Notes: generated by a model not told the origin, from the letters alone. A stretch of DNA of 64,000 nucleotides from Flavobacterium album (GCF_003096035.1 NZ_CP029186.1:2121001-2185000); one strand, 5' to 3'. Counted from the stretch's first letter, positions 1 to 8,533 are shown. Numbers and translations: made by a program.

Positions 1-698
1 TGCTGTACATAATATTCGCGGTCTTTTTCCAACCCCGACTTTTGAAGCACGCGTTCCAGTATCAGTTCGCCCCAGTTGCCCTGCATCTTGGTGTCGCCTT
101 TCAGGGCACGTGTCAGGTTTAGTGTCTCGCGGCTCATTTGCTCGTTCATGTCTTTCAGGCCGATGATCTGCTGGCGAAGCGCCGCATGATAGTCAATGCT
201 TTCCTTGTGGGTATCTTCTACCTTCTTTTCAAAAAGGTGTATCTTTTCCTGAAGCGGGGAAAGAATGTTCTTTAGATTTTCCCTGTTTTGCTCCGTAAAC
301 TTATTTGATTTTTCTTCCAGTATTTTATTAGCCAGGTTCTCGAATTCCTTCGTGAATTTCTCCCGCAGCTCTTCAGTCTCTTTGCGCTGTTCCCGCATGC
401 GCTCCATAAGGTTGTCGAAGTCGGTTTCTTTCTTGGTGAGCTGTATGCTGAGCGCGTCTTTAGCCTGACGAAGGTCGTCGCGTTCGGTATGGGCAAGCGC
501 CAATTGCTTTTCAAGGTTAAGGCGTTCGGTTTGTGACTGGCTCCTGGTCTGTTCTACCTGCATTTGCAGGCTGTTGTTGCGTTCCTCCAGCACTTTTTGT
601 TCGGCGGAAGATTTAGATGAAAACACAGCCTTGCCAACAAAGATTCCTATGGCAAGGGCAATGATAAAGGCGAGTAGTAGCGTGAGGGTCTCAGGCAT
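1..698 (-). CDS. rmuC: RmuC family DNA recombination protein, partial (3' end outside window)
   Basis: Only the N-terminal 232 codons are present; the gene runs off the left edge. RmuC proteins are membrane-anchored coiled-coil proteins with a C-terminal nuclease-like domain, associated with limiting DNA rearrangement. The visible part starts at ATG 698 (MPETLTLLLAFIIALAIG) with one membrane segment at about residues 4-22, followed by a long charged coiled coil (about 30-200). It ends with GDTKMQGNWGELILERVL, the conserved entry to the RmuC domain. It is transcribed away from the rest of the window, and the 157 bases upstream hold an inverted repeat. The family call is firm; the C-terminal active region cannot be judged here. 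Confidence 0.9.
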   Translation of the reverse strand, partial: MPETLTLLLAFIIALAIGIFVGKAVFSSKSSAEQKVLEERNNSLQMQVEQTRSQSQTERLNLEKQLALAHTERDDLRQAKDALSIQLTKKETDFDNLMERMREQRKETEELREKFTKEFENLANKILEEKSNKFTEQNRENLKNILSPLQEKIHLFEKKVEDTHKESIDYHAALRQQIIGLKDMNEQMSRETLNLTRALKGDTKMQGNWGELILERVLQKSGLEKDREYYVQ

Positions 699-761
699 AT
701 AAATGATTTTTGATGATGGGTAAAAGTAAGGAAAATTATGCAATATATTTCCCTCTATGCT

Positions 762-854
762 GTTCTCGACTGCGCTTGAACTGACAACGGAATTAAGAAT
801 ATTCACGGTATTATTATCGTTGGACGGTTGTCACATCGAGCGCAGTCGAGATGC
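762..854. repeat. Imperfect intergenic inverted repeat
   Basis: The left arm reads TTCTCGACTGCGCTTGAACT and the right arm, read in reverse complement, matches it with a few changes (GCGCAGTCGAGA is shared). A TGTCA-type edge follows. Similar arms occur at 9480-9560, so this is one copy of a dispersed hairpin family between the divergent or tail ends of genes. Confidence 0.7.
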
Positions 855-855
855 G

Positions 856-1323
856 TTACTTCACCGATAAATAAATAGCCACCTCCGCATTGTTCCAGTC
901 CATCTTTTCAGGATAAATTTCAAAGTCATAGCCATACGCCCTCTCAATATCCGACTTCCAGATGTCGCGCCAAGCATCGGCAACGCAATCCGGCATTTTA
1001 CCTTTGGCGGTTATAACCTTATACTTCTGTACTGGAATGGTAATGGAGTCAAGCCCCGCAGGCACTTCCGTTCCCGGAGCAACCGGGCAGCCGATGAAGT
1101 AGGAGTAAGGCTCGGTATAGTCGCCGTCATACTCAAAATACACGGCATAGGTAGCACCATTGAGCTTGTTGGGGATTTTGTTTGGTACGAAGCTGCCCAT
1201 GTACTCCTGCCACAACGCACCGCAGTCCTCCATAGCTTTTTCGTTTTTGTTGGTGGTTTTATAGCTTAGTTTAAGACCGATAAGGGTGATGGGGTTGTTA
1301 TTGTGATTTTGATTGATTACCAT
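856..1323 (-). CDS. GyrI-like / AraC-type effector-binding domain protein
   Basis: A stand-alone small-molecule-binding domain of the GyrI-like/SOUL-like fold (AraC effector-binding family), about 155 residues and with no DNA-binding domain. Family features are the early strand with Y-A-V-Y-F-E-Y, the G-x-E-V-P stretch (PGTEVPAGLDSITIP), the Y-K-V-I-T-A-K-G strand and the C-terminal YGYDFEIYPEKMDW with the conserved acidic and aromatic residues of the ligand pocket. I start at ATG 1323 (MVINQNH); a GTG at 1332 is possible. It overlaps the 3' end of the upstream gene by 7 bases, so the two are probably co-transcribed. Such stand-alone domains may bind or hydrolyse hydrophobic cations, but the ligand is unknown. 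Confidence 0.75.
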   Translation of the reverse strand: MVINQNHNNNPITLIGLKLSYKTTNKNEKAMEDCGALWQEYMGSFVPNKIPNKLNGATYAVYFEYDGDYTEPYSYFIGCPVAPGTEVPAGLDSITIPVQKYKVITAKGKMPDCVADAWRDIWKSDIERAYGYDFEIYPEKMDWNNAEVAIYLSVK

Positions 1324-1889
1324 ATTTTCCACCAGAATTTTTTTTGCATTGGGCTTTCATCCAAATTATATTGGATGCCTGTTGTTTCTTTAGTATCTAT
1401 ATTTAGAGTGAAGTCAAACCATCCCCAATTGCGGTTATGGTCAGAATACTGTCCCTTAATTATATTGTGTTCAACAGTTGTAATAGTTAGTCCGTCAATA
1501 GAGATTCGGCCTGAAATCCAAAAACTTCCGTCTGGTTCAATTACCGTTATTTCTATATCGTTGTGCAAAATAACACGTCCATCAGGAGTTTGAAATCCAT
1601 TACAATAATTAATATTTAAAAATGATAAAGGGACTTCTTGTTCCGCACTCATTACATAGCCTGCACCACCTGCAATTATCAATACGTTGGATTTGTCAAG
1701 TTCAAAAACAGCACTAAATTGCTTCAATCCTAATTTAAAGTTACCAACCCACTCGTCTCCTCCTGATTTAAAAAATTTGACAATAAAACCTTCTGAGAAA
1801 TCAGAGATATACGTAATCCCATTACTTATGGGGATATACATTGGACCTGTAGCAGGTAAGCTTCTCAAGATTTCATAGGATTTTGCCAT
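1317..1889 (-). CDS. Hypothetical protein, about 190 residues
   Basis: I do not recognise this protein. Starting at ATG 1889 (MAKSYEILRSLPATGPMYIP) it has no signal peptide or membrane segment. It is rich in beta-prone stretches (YIPISNGITYISDFSEGF, VFELDKSNVLIIAGGAGYV, ISIDGLTITTVEH) and ends in a Trp/Lys-rich tail (QKKFWWKIW). The reading frame extends to 1916, but the extra codons are an unlikely Tyr/Phe run. Its 3' end overlaps the GyrI-like gene by 7 bases, so the two are probably one unit. It looks like a cytoplasmic beta-rich protein; no function is proposed. Confidence 0.6.
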   Translation of the reverse strand: MAKSYEILRSLPATGPMYIPISNGITYISDFSEGFIVKFFKSGGDEWVGNFKLGLKQFSAVFELDKSNVLIIAGGAGYVMSAEQEVPLSFLNINYCNGFQTPDGRVILHNDIEITVIEPDGSFWISGRISIDGLTITTVEHNIIKGQYSDHNRNWGWFDFTLNIDTKETTGIQYNLDESPMQKKFWWKIW

Positions 1890-1943
1890 TAGCCAAAAGT
1901 AAAAATAAAAGCACAAAAAAACCGCCCTTCCGGACGGTCTCTC

Positions 1944-2483
1944 TTAATATCTTCTCATCTGCACCTGCGGACCTTTCTTCATTTGGTCTTTCATCATTTT
2001 TATCTGGTCCTTCAGCATGCCCTGTTTGTCGAGTTTTTTCGCTTCTATCAGTAATTTTTCCGCTTCTATCTTGCGGTTCTTGCTCATCGCGATACCGGCA
2101 AGGTTCAGCTTTACCATCGCCATGTCCTGGTCCATCGTAAGGCCAAGCTCAACGGCTTTCTTAAGGTGCTTTTCAGCCAGTGTGAGGTTGGTTTGCGAAA
2201 GCATAAGCCCTTTCAGGTAGTTATAGTAGCCCTGCTGCTTGCGTACCAGCGCACCTTCAGGGTTCTTTATTTTGTCAAGCCATTTGTTGGCGCCGTCAAA
2301 ATCCTGCTTCCTCAGTTGCAGGAAGGCCATGATGATGTACTCGTTCTTAAAGTACAGCAGTACTATGATACCCGCCAGCAGCAGCAGGAAAATGCCGTTG
2401 CCAATGTTGCTTTCGGTAAACTGCCATGCAGCGGTTATAACAATAAGGGCTGCGATTGCGAGCTTTATGTTTTTATTGAACAT
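1944..2483 (-). CDS. Membrane-anchored TPR-like protein
   Basis: The protein has 179 residues and two closely spaced N-terminal membrane segments (about 5-23 and 29-46), then a soluble helical region. The helical part reads like tetratricopeptide repeats (ANKWLDKIKNPEGALVRKQ, LAEKHLKKAVELGLTMDQD, AEKLLIEAKKLDKQGMLKDQ), and the C-terminus is Lys/Met/Gln-rich. The frame is open further upstream to 2615, but ATG 2483 is preferred. A reverse-strand TACCTTTG promoter box lies at 2505-2512, just upstream. Proteins of this shape are common in Flavobacterium with no assigned function. It is divergent from rpmH. Confidence 0.75.
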   Translation of the reverse strand: MFNKNIKLAIAALIVITAAWQFTESNIGNGIFLLLLAGIIVLLYFKNEYIIMAFLQLRKQDFDGANKWLDKIKNPEGALVRKQQGYYNYLKGLMLSQTNLTLAEKHLKKAVELGLTMDQDMAMVKLNLAGIAMSKNRKIEAEKLLIEAKKLDKQGMLKDQIKMMKDQMKKGPQVQMRRY

Positions 2484-2557
2484 GATTATATATTTTTGCG
2501 GTTGCAAAGGTAATAAAAGGAGATAAACAGAATTGAAAAATATTTTTAATAAACCAC

Positions 2558-2587
2558 TTGCGTGGAAAAAAAACCTTTGTATATTTG
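2558..2587 (+). promoter_or_regulatory. Bacteroidota-type promoter of rpmH
   Basis: A TTG at 2558-2560 and TATATTTG at 2580-2587 are separated by 19 bases. This fits the -33 TTG / -7 TAnnTTTG consensus of the Bacteroidota primary sigma factor. Transcription would begin near 2592, giving a leader of about 70 bases before rpmH. Confidence 0.8.
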
Positions 2588-2661
2588 CACTCGGTTTTGG
2601 AAAGACGATTTCCACGATACCCCGGTAAGATATTTCAATAAGATTTTAAAGATACAAAGCA

Positions 2662-2823
2662 ATGAGTAAGAGAACGTTTCAACCATCGAAAAGAAAAAGA
2701 AGAAATAAGCACGGTTTTATGGAAAGAATGGCTTCTGCCAATGGTAGAAAAGTGCTTGCTCGCAGAAGGGCCAAAGGAAGGCATAAACTAACTGTTTCCA
2801 GCGAACCTAGGCACAAAAAATAA
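2662..2823 (+). CDS. rpmH: 50S ribosomal protein L34
   Basis: This is the 53-residue bL34 ribosomal protein, which binds 23S rRNA in the large subunit. The sequence starts [19 protein letters not shown] and continues with [20 protein letters not shown], the invariant core, then the longer C-terminal tail [10 protein letters not shown] typical of Bacteroidota. It has its own strong promoter upstream (2558-2587) and a strong terminator directly downstream (2845-2879), so it is a single-gene unit here. It is not next to dnaA or rnpA as in many other phyla. Confidence 0.98.
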   Translation: MSKRTFQPSKRKRRNKHGFMERMASANGRKVLARRRAKGRHKLTVSSEPRHKK

Positions 2824-2844
2824 TGTTTGTACACAAGCATATAT

Positions 2845-2879
2845 AAAGGCGTTACTGTTATTGGTAACGCCTTTTTTTA
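2845..2879 (+). terminator. Rho-independent terminator of rpmH
   Basis: An 11-bp perfect stem, AAAGGCGTTAC at 2845-2855 paired with GTAACGCCTTT at 2864-2874, has an 8-base loop and is followed by a T run to 2879. Confidence 0.93.
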
Positions 2880-2881
2880 TA

Positions 2882-2988
2882 GGCCTCACCCCAGCCCTCT
2901 CCAAATGAGAGTGAGCAGCTACACTCTTTCCCGTAACAGTTGCGGCTGAGTTCCCCTCTCTTTTGGAGAGGGGGTAGGGGGTGAGGCC
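2882..2988. repeat. Intergenic inverted repeat (GGCCTCACCCC type)
   Basis: The left arm starts GGCCTCACCCCAGCCCTCTC at 2882 and the right arm ends GGGGGTAGGGGGTGAGGCC at 2988. The arms pair with a few mismatches and enclose about 45 bases. This matches a hairpin type seen widely between Bacteroidota genes. It sits between the rpmH terminator and the carB promoter. Confidence 0.75.
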
Positions 2989-3040
2989 AAAAATTCACTA
3001 AATTTGCACACTTTCTATAAACAACAACTACAACACAACA

Positions 3041-5893
3041 ATGCCTAAAGACACATCCATCAAATCTGTTCTTATTATCGGCTCCGGCCCTATCATTATC
3101 GGCCAGGCCTGCGAATTCGACTATGCGGGCTCACAGGCGGCGCGCTCCATCAGGGAAGAGGGTATCGAGGTGATCCTGATCAACTCCAACCCGGCTACTA
3201 TCATGACCGACCCCTCTATGGCCGACCATGTGTACCTGAAGCCGCTCACCACAAAATCCATAATTGAAATATTAAAAGCGCACCCGAACATCGATGCCGT
3301 GCTCCCAACCATGGGCGGGCAGACGGCGCTCAACCTTTGCCTCGAGGCGGAGGAAAAAGGCATTTGGGCCGACTTTAATGTTCGCCTTATCGGGGTGGAC
3401 ATCAACGCCATCAACATTACCGAAGACAGGGAGCAGTTCAAACAGCTGCTCGAAAGGATAGAAATACCTGCAGCGCCGGCCAAAACGGCCAACTCCTTTC
3501 TGAAGGGGAAAGAGATTGCACAGGAATTCGGCTTCCCGTTGGTAATACGCCCGTCGTTCACGCTGGGTGGTACAGGAGCCGCTTTCGTACACCATAAGGA
3601 AGATTTCGATGAGCTGCTTACCCGCGGCCTCGAGGCTTCGCCGATACATGAAGTGCTTATCGATAAAGCCCTTTTAGGCTGGAAAGAATACGAATTGGAG
3701 CTCCTTCGCGACCAGAATGACAACGTGGTAATCATCTGTTCTATTGAAAACATGGACCCGATGGGTATCCACACCGGTGACAGTATTACGGTTGCGCCTG
3801 CCATGACACTATCGGACAGGACATTCCAAAGGATGCGCGACATGGCCATAAAAATGATGCGCAGCATCGGGAACTTTGCGGGCGGATGTAACGTACAATT
3901 TGCCGTTAGCCCTGACGAGAAAGAAGATATCGTTGCCATCGAGATCAACCCGCGCGTGTCGCGTTCCTCAGCGCTGGCTTCAAAAGCGACAGGGTACCCG
4001 ATTGCGAAAGTGGCATCAAAATTAGCATTAGGCTACAACCTTGATGAACTGAAGAACCAGATCACCAAAACAACGTCGGCATTGTTCGAGCCGACACTTG
4101 ACTATGTTATCGTAAAGATACCGCGCTGGAACTTCGATAAGTTCGAAGGCGCTGACCGTACCCTTGGCCTGCAGATGAAGTCGGTAGGCGAGGTGATGGG
4201 CATCGGGCGCTCGTTCCAGGAAGCGTTGCACAAAGCAACACAGTCATTGGAAATAAAACGCAACGGCCTTGGTGCTGATGGCAAGGGATATAAGAACTAC
4301 GAGCAGATCATCGACAAACTGACCCATGCGAGCTGGGACCGTGTGTTCGTGATTTATGATGCGATACAAATGGGTATCCCATTGAGCCGTATCCACGAAA
4401 TAACAAAGATCGATATGTGGTTCCTTAAGCAGTATGAAGAATTATACCTGCTTGAAAAGGAAATATCCACATTCAAAATAGATAACCTTCCGAAAGAATT
4501 GCTTTTGGAAGCCAAGCAAAAAGGCTTTGCCGACAGGCAGATTGCCCACATGATGGGATGTCTGGAAAGCCAGGTGTACAACCTGCGTGAGGAAATGGGC
4601 ATAAAGCGCGTTTACAAGCTGGTAGATACCTGCGCTGCAGAATTCGAGGCGAAGACACCTTACTACTACTCAACATTCGAAGCCGAGATCGAAAAGGCTG
4701 ATGGTACACGCTACGTGCATAACGAGAGTGTGGTTTCCGACAGGAAAAAAGTGGTGGTGCTCGGCTCAGGGCCGAACAGGATCGGGCAGGGTATCGAGTT
4801 CGACTACTCCTGTGTGCATGGCGTATTGGCAGCATCCGAATGCGGCTACGAAACCATCATGATCAACTGTAACCCTGAAACGGTGTCAACCGACTTCGAT
4901 ACCGCCGATAAACTTTACTTTGAGCCGGTTTTCTGGGAACATATATACGATATCATCCGCCACGAAAAGCCGGAAGGCGTTATCGTACAGCTGGGCGGGC
5001 AGACTGCCCTTAAGCTTGCCGAAAAGCTGGACCGCTACGGCATAAAAATATTAGGTACCAGCTTTGATGCGCTCGACCTTGCCGAAGATCGCGGGCGTTT
5101 CTCAGAACTGCTTTCGGAGCTTGGAATTCCGTTCCCAAAATTCGGGGTGGCCGAGAATGCCGACCAGGCCTCACAGCTTGCCGATACGCTCGATTTCCCG
5201 TTATTGGTGCGTCCATCTTACGTACTTGGCGGGCAGGGCATGAAGATCGTGATCAACAAGCAGGAACTGGAAGAGCACGTTATCGACCTGTTGAAAAACA
5301 TACCGGGCAACAAACTGCTGCTCGACCATTACCTTGATGGCGCTATTGAGGCTGAAGCCGATGCTATTTGCGATGGCGAGAATGTATACATCATCGGGAT
5401 CATGGAGCATATCGAGCCATGCGGGGTGCACTCGGGCGACTCGAATGCTACATTGCCACCGTTCAACCTGGGCGAGTTCGTGATGCAGCAGATCAAAGAC
5501 CATACGAAGAAAATAGCCCTTGCGCTCAAAACCGTTGGGCTTATCAATATACAGTTTGCCATTAAAGACGATATCGTATATATCATCGAGGCTAACCCGA
5601 GGGCATCACGCACCGTTCCTTTTATCGCAAAAGCCTATGGTGAGCCGTATGTAAATTATGCCACCAAAGTAATGCTGGGCCACAATAAAGTGACCGACTT
5701 CACCTTCAATCCGCACCTTAAAGGTTATGCGATAAAGCAGCCGGTGTTCTCGTTCAACAAGTTCCCGGGCGTGAACAAAAAGCTGGGCCCGGAAATGAAA
5801 TCGACAGGAGAGAGCATCCTGTTTATTGATGACTTGAAGGACGATCAGTTCTACGAATTGTATTCAAGAAGGAAAATGTACCTGAGCAGGTAA
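3041..5893 (+). CDS. carB: Carbamoyl-phosphate synthase large subunit, without MGS-like domain
   Basis: This is the synthetase subunit that makes carbamoyl phosphate from ammonia (delivered by CarA), bicarbonate and 2 ATP, for pyrimidines and arginine. Two ATP-grasp halves are visible: SVLIIGSGPIIIGQACEFDY near residue 10 and VVVLGSGPNRIGQGIEFDYS near 570, each followed by its ATP-grasp core (AIEINPRVSRSSALASKATG; IIEANPRASRTVPFIAKAYG). The protein stops at 950 residues (YSRRKMYLSR). Typical CarB has about 1070 and ends in the MGS-like allosteric domain that binds UMP and ornithine, which is absent here. Start ATG 3041 is preceded by TAAATTTG at 2999-3006. carA is not adjacent. Confidence 0.97.
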   Translation: MPKDTSIKSVLIIGSGPIIIGQACEFDYAGSQAARSIREEGIEVILINSNPATIMTDPSMADHVYLKPLTTKSIIEILKAHPNIDAVLPTMGGQTALNLCLEAEEKGIWADFNVRLIGVDINAINITEDREQFKQLLERIEIPAAPAKTANSFLKGKEIAQEFGFPLVIRPSFTLGGTGAAFVHHKEDFDELLTRGLEASPIHEVLIDKALLGWKEYELELLRDQNDNVVIICSIENMDPMGIHTGDSITVAPAMTLSDRTFQRMRDMAIKMMRSIGNFAGGCNVQFAVSPDEKEDIVAIEINPRVSRSSALASKATGYPIAKVASKLALGYNLDELKNQITKTTSALFEPTLDYVIVKIPRWNFDKFEGADRTLGLQMKSVGEVMGIGRSFQEALHKATQSLEIKRNGLGADGKGYKNYEQIIDKLTHASWDRVFVIYDAIQMGIPLSRIHEITKIDMWFLKQYEELYLLEKEISTFKIDNLPKELLLEAKQKGFADRQIAHMMGCLESQVYNLREEMGIKRVYKLVDTCAAEFEAKTPYYYSTFEAEIEKADGTRYVHNESVVSDRKKVVVLGSGPNRIGQGIEFDYSCVHGVLAASECGYETIMINCNPETVSTDFDTADKLYFEPVFWEHIYDIIRHEKPEGVIVQLGGQTALKLAEKLDRYGIKILGTSFDALDLAEDRGRFSELLSELGIPFPKFGVAENADQASQLADTLDFPLLVRPSYVLGGQGMKIVINKQELEEHVIDLLKNIPGNKLLLDHYLDGAIEAEADAICDGENVYIIGIMEHIEPCGVHSGDSNATLPPFNLGEFVMQQIKDHTKKIALALKTVGLINIQFAIKDDIVYIIEANPRASRTVPFIAKAYGEPYVNYATKVMLGHNKVTDFTFNPHLKGYAIKQPVFSFNKFPGVNKKLGPEMKSTGESILFIDDLKDDQFYELYSRRKMYLSR

Positions 5894-5918
5894 TATTCTT
5901 ATTCAAATTATAATAACT

Positions 5919-5947
5919 AAAATTCCCTCTCGCAGGGAATTTTTTAT
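5919..5947 (+). terminator. Rho-independent terminator of carB
   Basis: The stem AAAATTCCCT (5919-5928) pairs with AGGGAATTTT (5934-5943), with loop CTCGC and a following T run. It also lies at the 3' end of the convergent gene ending at 5944, so it may work in both directions. Confidence 0.88.
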
Positions 5948-6408
5948 TTATAGGCTCTTAATATCCTGTCCAGCCTACGCTTATTGTATTGCTGTACCAG
6001 TGCCGGGTAAAGATGGAAAGCTACATTGGCTATAAGTAAAGGGAAAAATCCCTGTTCGCGATAATGCAGGACTTTACTGAGAACGGCAAGCACAGCGACT
6101 AACAAAAAAGCAATAAGATGGCTGATCTCAGCATACGTCATTTCATTTCTCAGTGATTGCAGCTTTTGCTTGTCGGGCCTTTCGGTAAGTTTTAGCACCG
6201 GATTAAAATGCCTCCAGAATGATGTCACCAATATGTGTTTAAAATAAAGTACGCCCAGGTAACGGTTTGCCTTTTCGCCGGTTATAAAATTGAAATTGGA
6301 TAGCCGTATATAGAAATTCATATTTCTTATAGCTGTATTGATAAGCAATCCTATGACTGCGAAAGAAAAAGCGATGGATATTGAACCCAATATGTAGGCA
6401 AGCATCAT
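5944..6408 (-). CDS. CrtO-like membrane acyltransferase family protein
   Basis: A 154-residue membrane protein with two N-terminal hydrophobic segments (MMLAYILGSISIAFSFAVIG and following) and two near the C-terminus. The C-terminal pattern (RNEMTYAEISHLIAFLL, then N-V-A-F-H-L-Y-P-A-L-V-Q-Q-Y-N-K-R-R) resembles the glycosyl-diaponeurosporenoate acyltransferase (CrtO) family. That family attaches an acyl chain to a glycosylated carotenoid, but remote homologues may do other lipid work. I start at ATG 6408 because TATATTTG lies 15 bases upstream on this strand (6430-6423). A TTG start at 6495 would nearly abut the divergent gene. The function is uncertain. Confidence 0.6.
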   Translation of the reverse strand: MMLAYILGSISIAFSFAVIGLLINTAIRNMNFYIRLSNFNFITGEKANRYLGVLYFKHILVTSFWRHFNPVLKLTERPDKQKLQSLRNEMTYAEISHLIAFLLVAVLAVLSKVLHYREQGFFPLLIANVAFHLYPALVQQYNKRRLDRILRAYK

Positions 6409-6506
6409 TGTAAGGATTTGGGCAAATATAGGGATACTTTCGAATTTTTTTATTGGCCTGATTATTGAAACCTGCTTTACAACTATCTTTAGCAAAATTT
6501 AAATCC

Positions 6507-7079
6507 ATGAAAAAACTGATCCTACTTTCGCTTCTAATTATAACATCCTTAAACACATTCGCGCAGGACAAAAAGTCCCTCGAACAACGCGCGATCCTCA
6601 ATTACAGCTATACGGCATCAGAACAATATGAAAAGTTGCTGGACCTAACGTATCCGAAGCTGTTTACCATTATCCCAAGGGAAAAAATGGTGGAGCTGTT
6701 GAAGCGCATGACCAAAGGTGATGGCTTTAGTATATCTATCGCGCCTGTTGCGCCTAACTTTGCGTTTAGCGAGATCAAAAAAATTGATGATGCGTATTAT
6801 AGCGTGCTTACGTACGACCTTACCATGAAAATGAGGTTTACCGAGCCGGTTGGCGACCAGGAACTGGCAGGCCTTCTGCCTTCGTTTAAAACAGCAATGA
6901 AGACGGATAATATAACTTTTGATAAAAAGGATAACTCATTTACGATAATAAAAAAGTCACAATCCGTAGCTGTTTACGATAAGCTGGGCAACAACCAGTG
7001 GATGTTCGTGAATAATACCGATGGGCCTGTAAAAGAAAAGATATTCAGTGAAAAAGTTATAAAGGGATTGGGTATTTAA
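6507..7079 (+). CDS. Secreted hypothetical protein
   Basis: The protein has 190 residues with a clear signal peptide (MKKLILLSLLIITSLNTFAQ, cleavage after A-Q), so it is exported to the periplasm or envelope. The mature part has a helix with Y-T-A-S-E-Q-Y-E-K-L-L-D-L-T-Y-P-K, then a beta-rich region ending in KSQSVAVYDKLGNNQWMFVN. This resembles the NTF2-like or DUF-type accessory proteins of flavobacteria, but I cannot name the family. ATG 6507 begins the signal peptide; a near-consensus promoter box TATCTTTA lies just upstream. A terminator follows at 7110. Confidence 0.75.
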   Translation: MKKLILLSLLIITSLNTFAQDKKSLEQRAILNYSYTASEQYEKLLDLTYPKLFTIIPREKMVELLKRMTKGDGFSISIAPVAPNFAFSEIKKIDDAYYSVLTYDLTMKMRFTEPVGDQELAGLLPSFKTAMKTDNITFDKKDNSFTIIKKSQSVAVYDKLGNNQWMFVNNTDGPVKEKIFSEKVIKGLGI

Positions 7080-7109
7080 TGAATACAAGATGCCATTTAT
7101 AAACAACAA

Positions 7110-7136
7110 AAAAAGCCACAGATCATGTGGCTTTTT
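7110..7136. terminator. Bidirectional terminator between convergent genes
   Basis: A perfect 11-bp stem (AAAAAGCCACA 7110-7120 with TGTGGCTTTTT 7126-7136) with a 5-base loop has A/T runs on both flanks. It serves the secreted protein gene on the plus strand and the DUF2188 gene on the minus strand. Confidence 0.88.
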
Positions 7137-7155
7137 CGTTTATTGTCAGATGGGA

Positions 7156-7368
7156 TTATGCTACTTTCGGGAAATGCTTTTCCTCATGTACCGTTCCATC
7201 CACTTTATATATGATCACCGAACTTTTCGCATGGCCTTTTGCCAATGCGATAGTGCGGTCTACAACTTCACTTTTATGGTCACCGGTCACTGATGCCCTG
7301 CCTGAATTTTCAAGGATGCTTTTCCAGCCGTGTCCATTTCGGGTAACATGATATATCTTGCGTTCCAT
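7156..7368 (-). CDS. DUF2188 domain protein
   Basis: This is a 70-residue small basic protein that matches DUF2188 throughout: H-V-T-R-N-G-H-G-W-K, the A-S-V-T-G-D-H-K-S-E-V-V-D-R-T-I-A-L-A-K helix, and the C-terminal V-I-I-Y-K-V-D-G-T-V-H-E-E-K strand. The family is widespread and of unknown function. Start ATG 7368 has TACATTTG on this strand at 7399-7392, giving a short leader. It is a single-gene unit, convergent with the upstream secreted protein and sharing its terminator. Confidence 0.88.
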   Translation of the reverse strand: MERKIYHVTRNGHGWKSILENSGRASVTGDHKSEVVDRTIALAKGHAKSSVIIYKVDGTVHEEKHFPKVA

Positions 7369-7591
7369 GGTATTATAATTTAATTGTACTGCAAATGTAC
7401 CAGGAAACAGCTTTGAGGTGTCTTAATAAAGTGCCAATTAATACATCCTTAAAGTTAATGATTTCTTAAAAATCATAAAATCCTCCCAACTGTATTAAAT
7501 TATTCTTAATAAATTACTTAAAATTTTATACTTATTGTGGTGTTGTGTAATTTTGGTTACTCAATAATGTAACATAAAATACAAAACAACC

Positions 7592-8281
7592 ATGAAAAAT
7601 TTCAATTTAGTTTTAGGTACAGTGCTTATAGCTGCAGGACTTACTTCTTGTAAAGATGAGGCAAAAGAAACTGCAGAGCACAATGTAGACCACTATGTGG
7701 TATTTGTAGATTCAGTAAATGGCCTTGACGCTGCAGAAAGGGCTGCTAACTGGGCTGCTATAGATGCAGAATACCAGGCGAGAGTAGCAGAAGCAGATGC
7801 TGCAATGGCTACACTTAAAGATGACGAGGCTGCAAAAAAGAGGATCGAGGAAAGCAAAGCGAAGTATGACGGTGTGAAAATGCAGGCTGAAAATGAAGCT
7901 AAAGCTAAAATGGAAGCCGAAGCTGCGGCAAAAGCAGGCAATCCAATGGCTGACAAATTGTTCGGACCGGGCAATGTTGTTGGAAACGACATGACATTCT
8001 CTTGGGTGAACAAAGACAACATCCTTAGTGTTTACCAAAAATTCTATGAAACTTTTGATTCAGAAAAAGATGAATATTCAAGACAGGATCTTGACAAGGT
8101 AAAAGCATGGTATGAAGCTCTTGATGCAAGGAAAAACACCGTTGAAAAAGAAGGACTTTCTACTTCAGATAACAACAAGATTGCCGGTATCAAGCTTAAA
8201 TTCGCACCTAAATTCCGTTGGGAACGTTTAACTGCTAAAGGTGAAGAAAACAAAGAAGCTAAAGAAAAAGCAGACAAATAA
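7592..8281 (+). CDS. Lipoprotein with Ala/Glu/Lys-rich helical region (DUF6565-like)
   Basis: The protein has 229 residues with a lipoprotein signal (MKNFNLVLGTVLIAAGLTSC; lipobox L-T-S-C). Behind the lipidated Cys is an acidic segment, then DHYVVFVDSVNGLDAAERA. A long Ala/Glu/Lys-rich helix (about 55-115), probably coiled coil, follows, and then a charged C-terminal domain with FAPKFRWERL. The arrangement resembles flavobacterial DUF6565 lipoproteins of unknown function. It is preceded by TAATTTTG at 7548-7555 and a leader of about 35 bases, and followed by a GNRA-loop terminator, so it is monocistronic and probably well expressed. Confidence 0.75.
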   Translation: MKNFNLVLGTVLIAAGLTSCKDEAKETAEHNVDHYVVFVDSVNGLDAAERAANWAAIDAEYQARVAEADAAMATLKDDEAAKKRIEESKAKYDGVKMQAENEAKAKMEAEAAAKAGNPMADKLFGPGNVVGNDMTFSWVNKDNILSVYQKFYETFDSEKDEYSRQDLDKVKAWYEALDARKNTVEKEGLSTSDNNKIAGIKLKFAPKFRWERLTAKGEENKEAKEKADK

Positions 8282-8310
8282 TAAATAAGGTTTTTATATA
8301 ATTTGTGCGG

Positions 8311-8340
8311 GAAGGTATGCGAAAGCATACCTTCTTTTTT
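8311..8340 (+). terminator. Rho-independent terminator of the lipoprotein gene
   Basis: The stem GAAGGTATGC (8311-8320) pairs with GCATACCTTC (8325-8334), with a GAAA tetraloop followed by a T run. Confidence 0.93.
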
Positions 8341-8368
8341 TGTCTTACGGGGATCTGAAGGATGTTGT

Positions 8369-8406
8369 GTCATTTCGACCGAAGTGCAACGGAGTGGAGA
8401 AATCTC
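8369..8406. repeat. Intergenic repeat, CATTTCGACC...GGAGAAATCTC type
   Basis: The sequence runs from GTCATTTCGACCG to GGAGAAATCTC. The same edges occur as an inverted pair at 48465-48556 and, in a CATTCTGA variant, at 55588-55665. Here there is a single arm without its partner. Confidence 0.6.
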
Positions 8407-8533
8407 TTATAACGTGAATATTAATTGAAATGACTTTATAATTTCATTCAGATGGCTTTAACGGGCGATTAACGCAGTATGGTTTTATTGTTTTGTAATT
8501 TTAAAATAGTAATAACCACTAAATTATAAAATT

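Noticed and set aside
3121..3948. Long open frame (275 codons) on the minus strand inside carB
   Set aside because: It lies fully within the conserved carB coding sequence, has a Ser/Met-rich shadow composition, and has no promoter or known domain.
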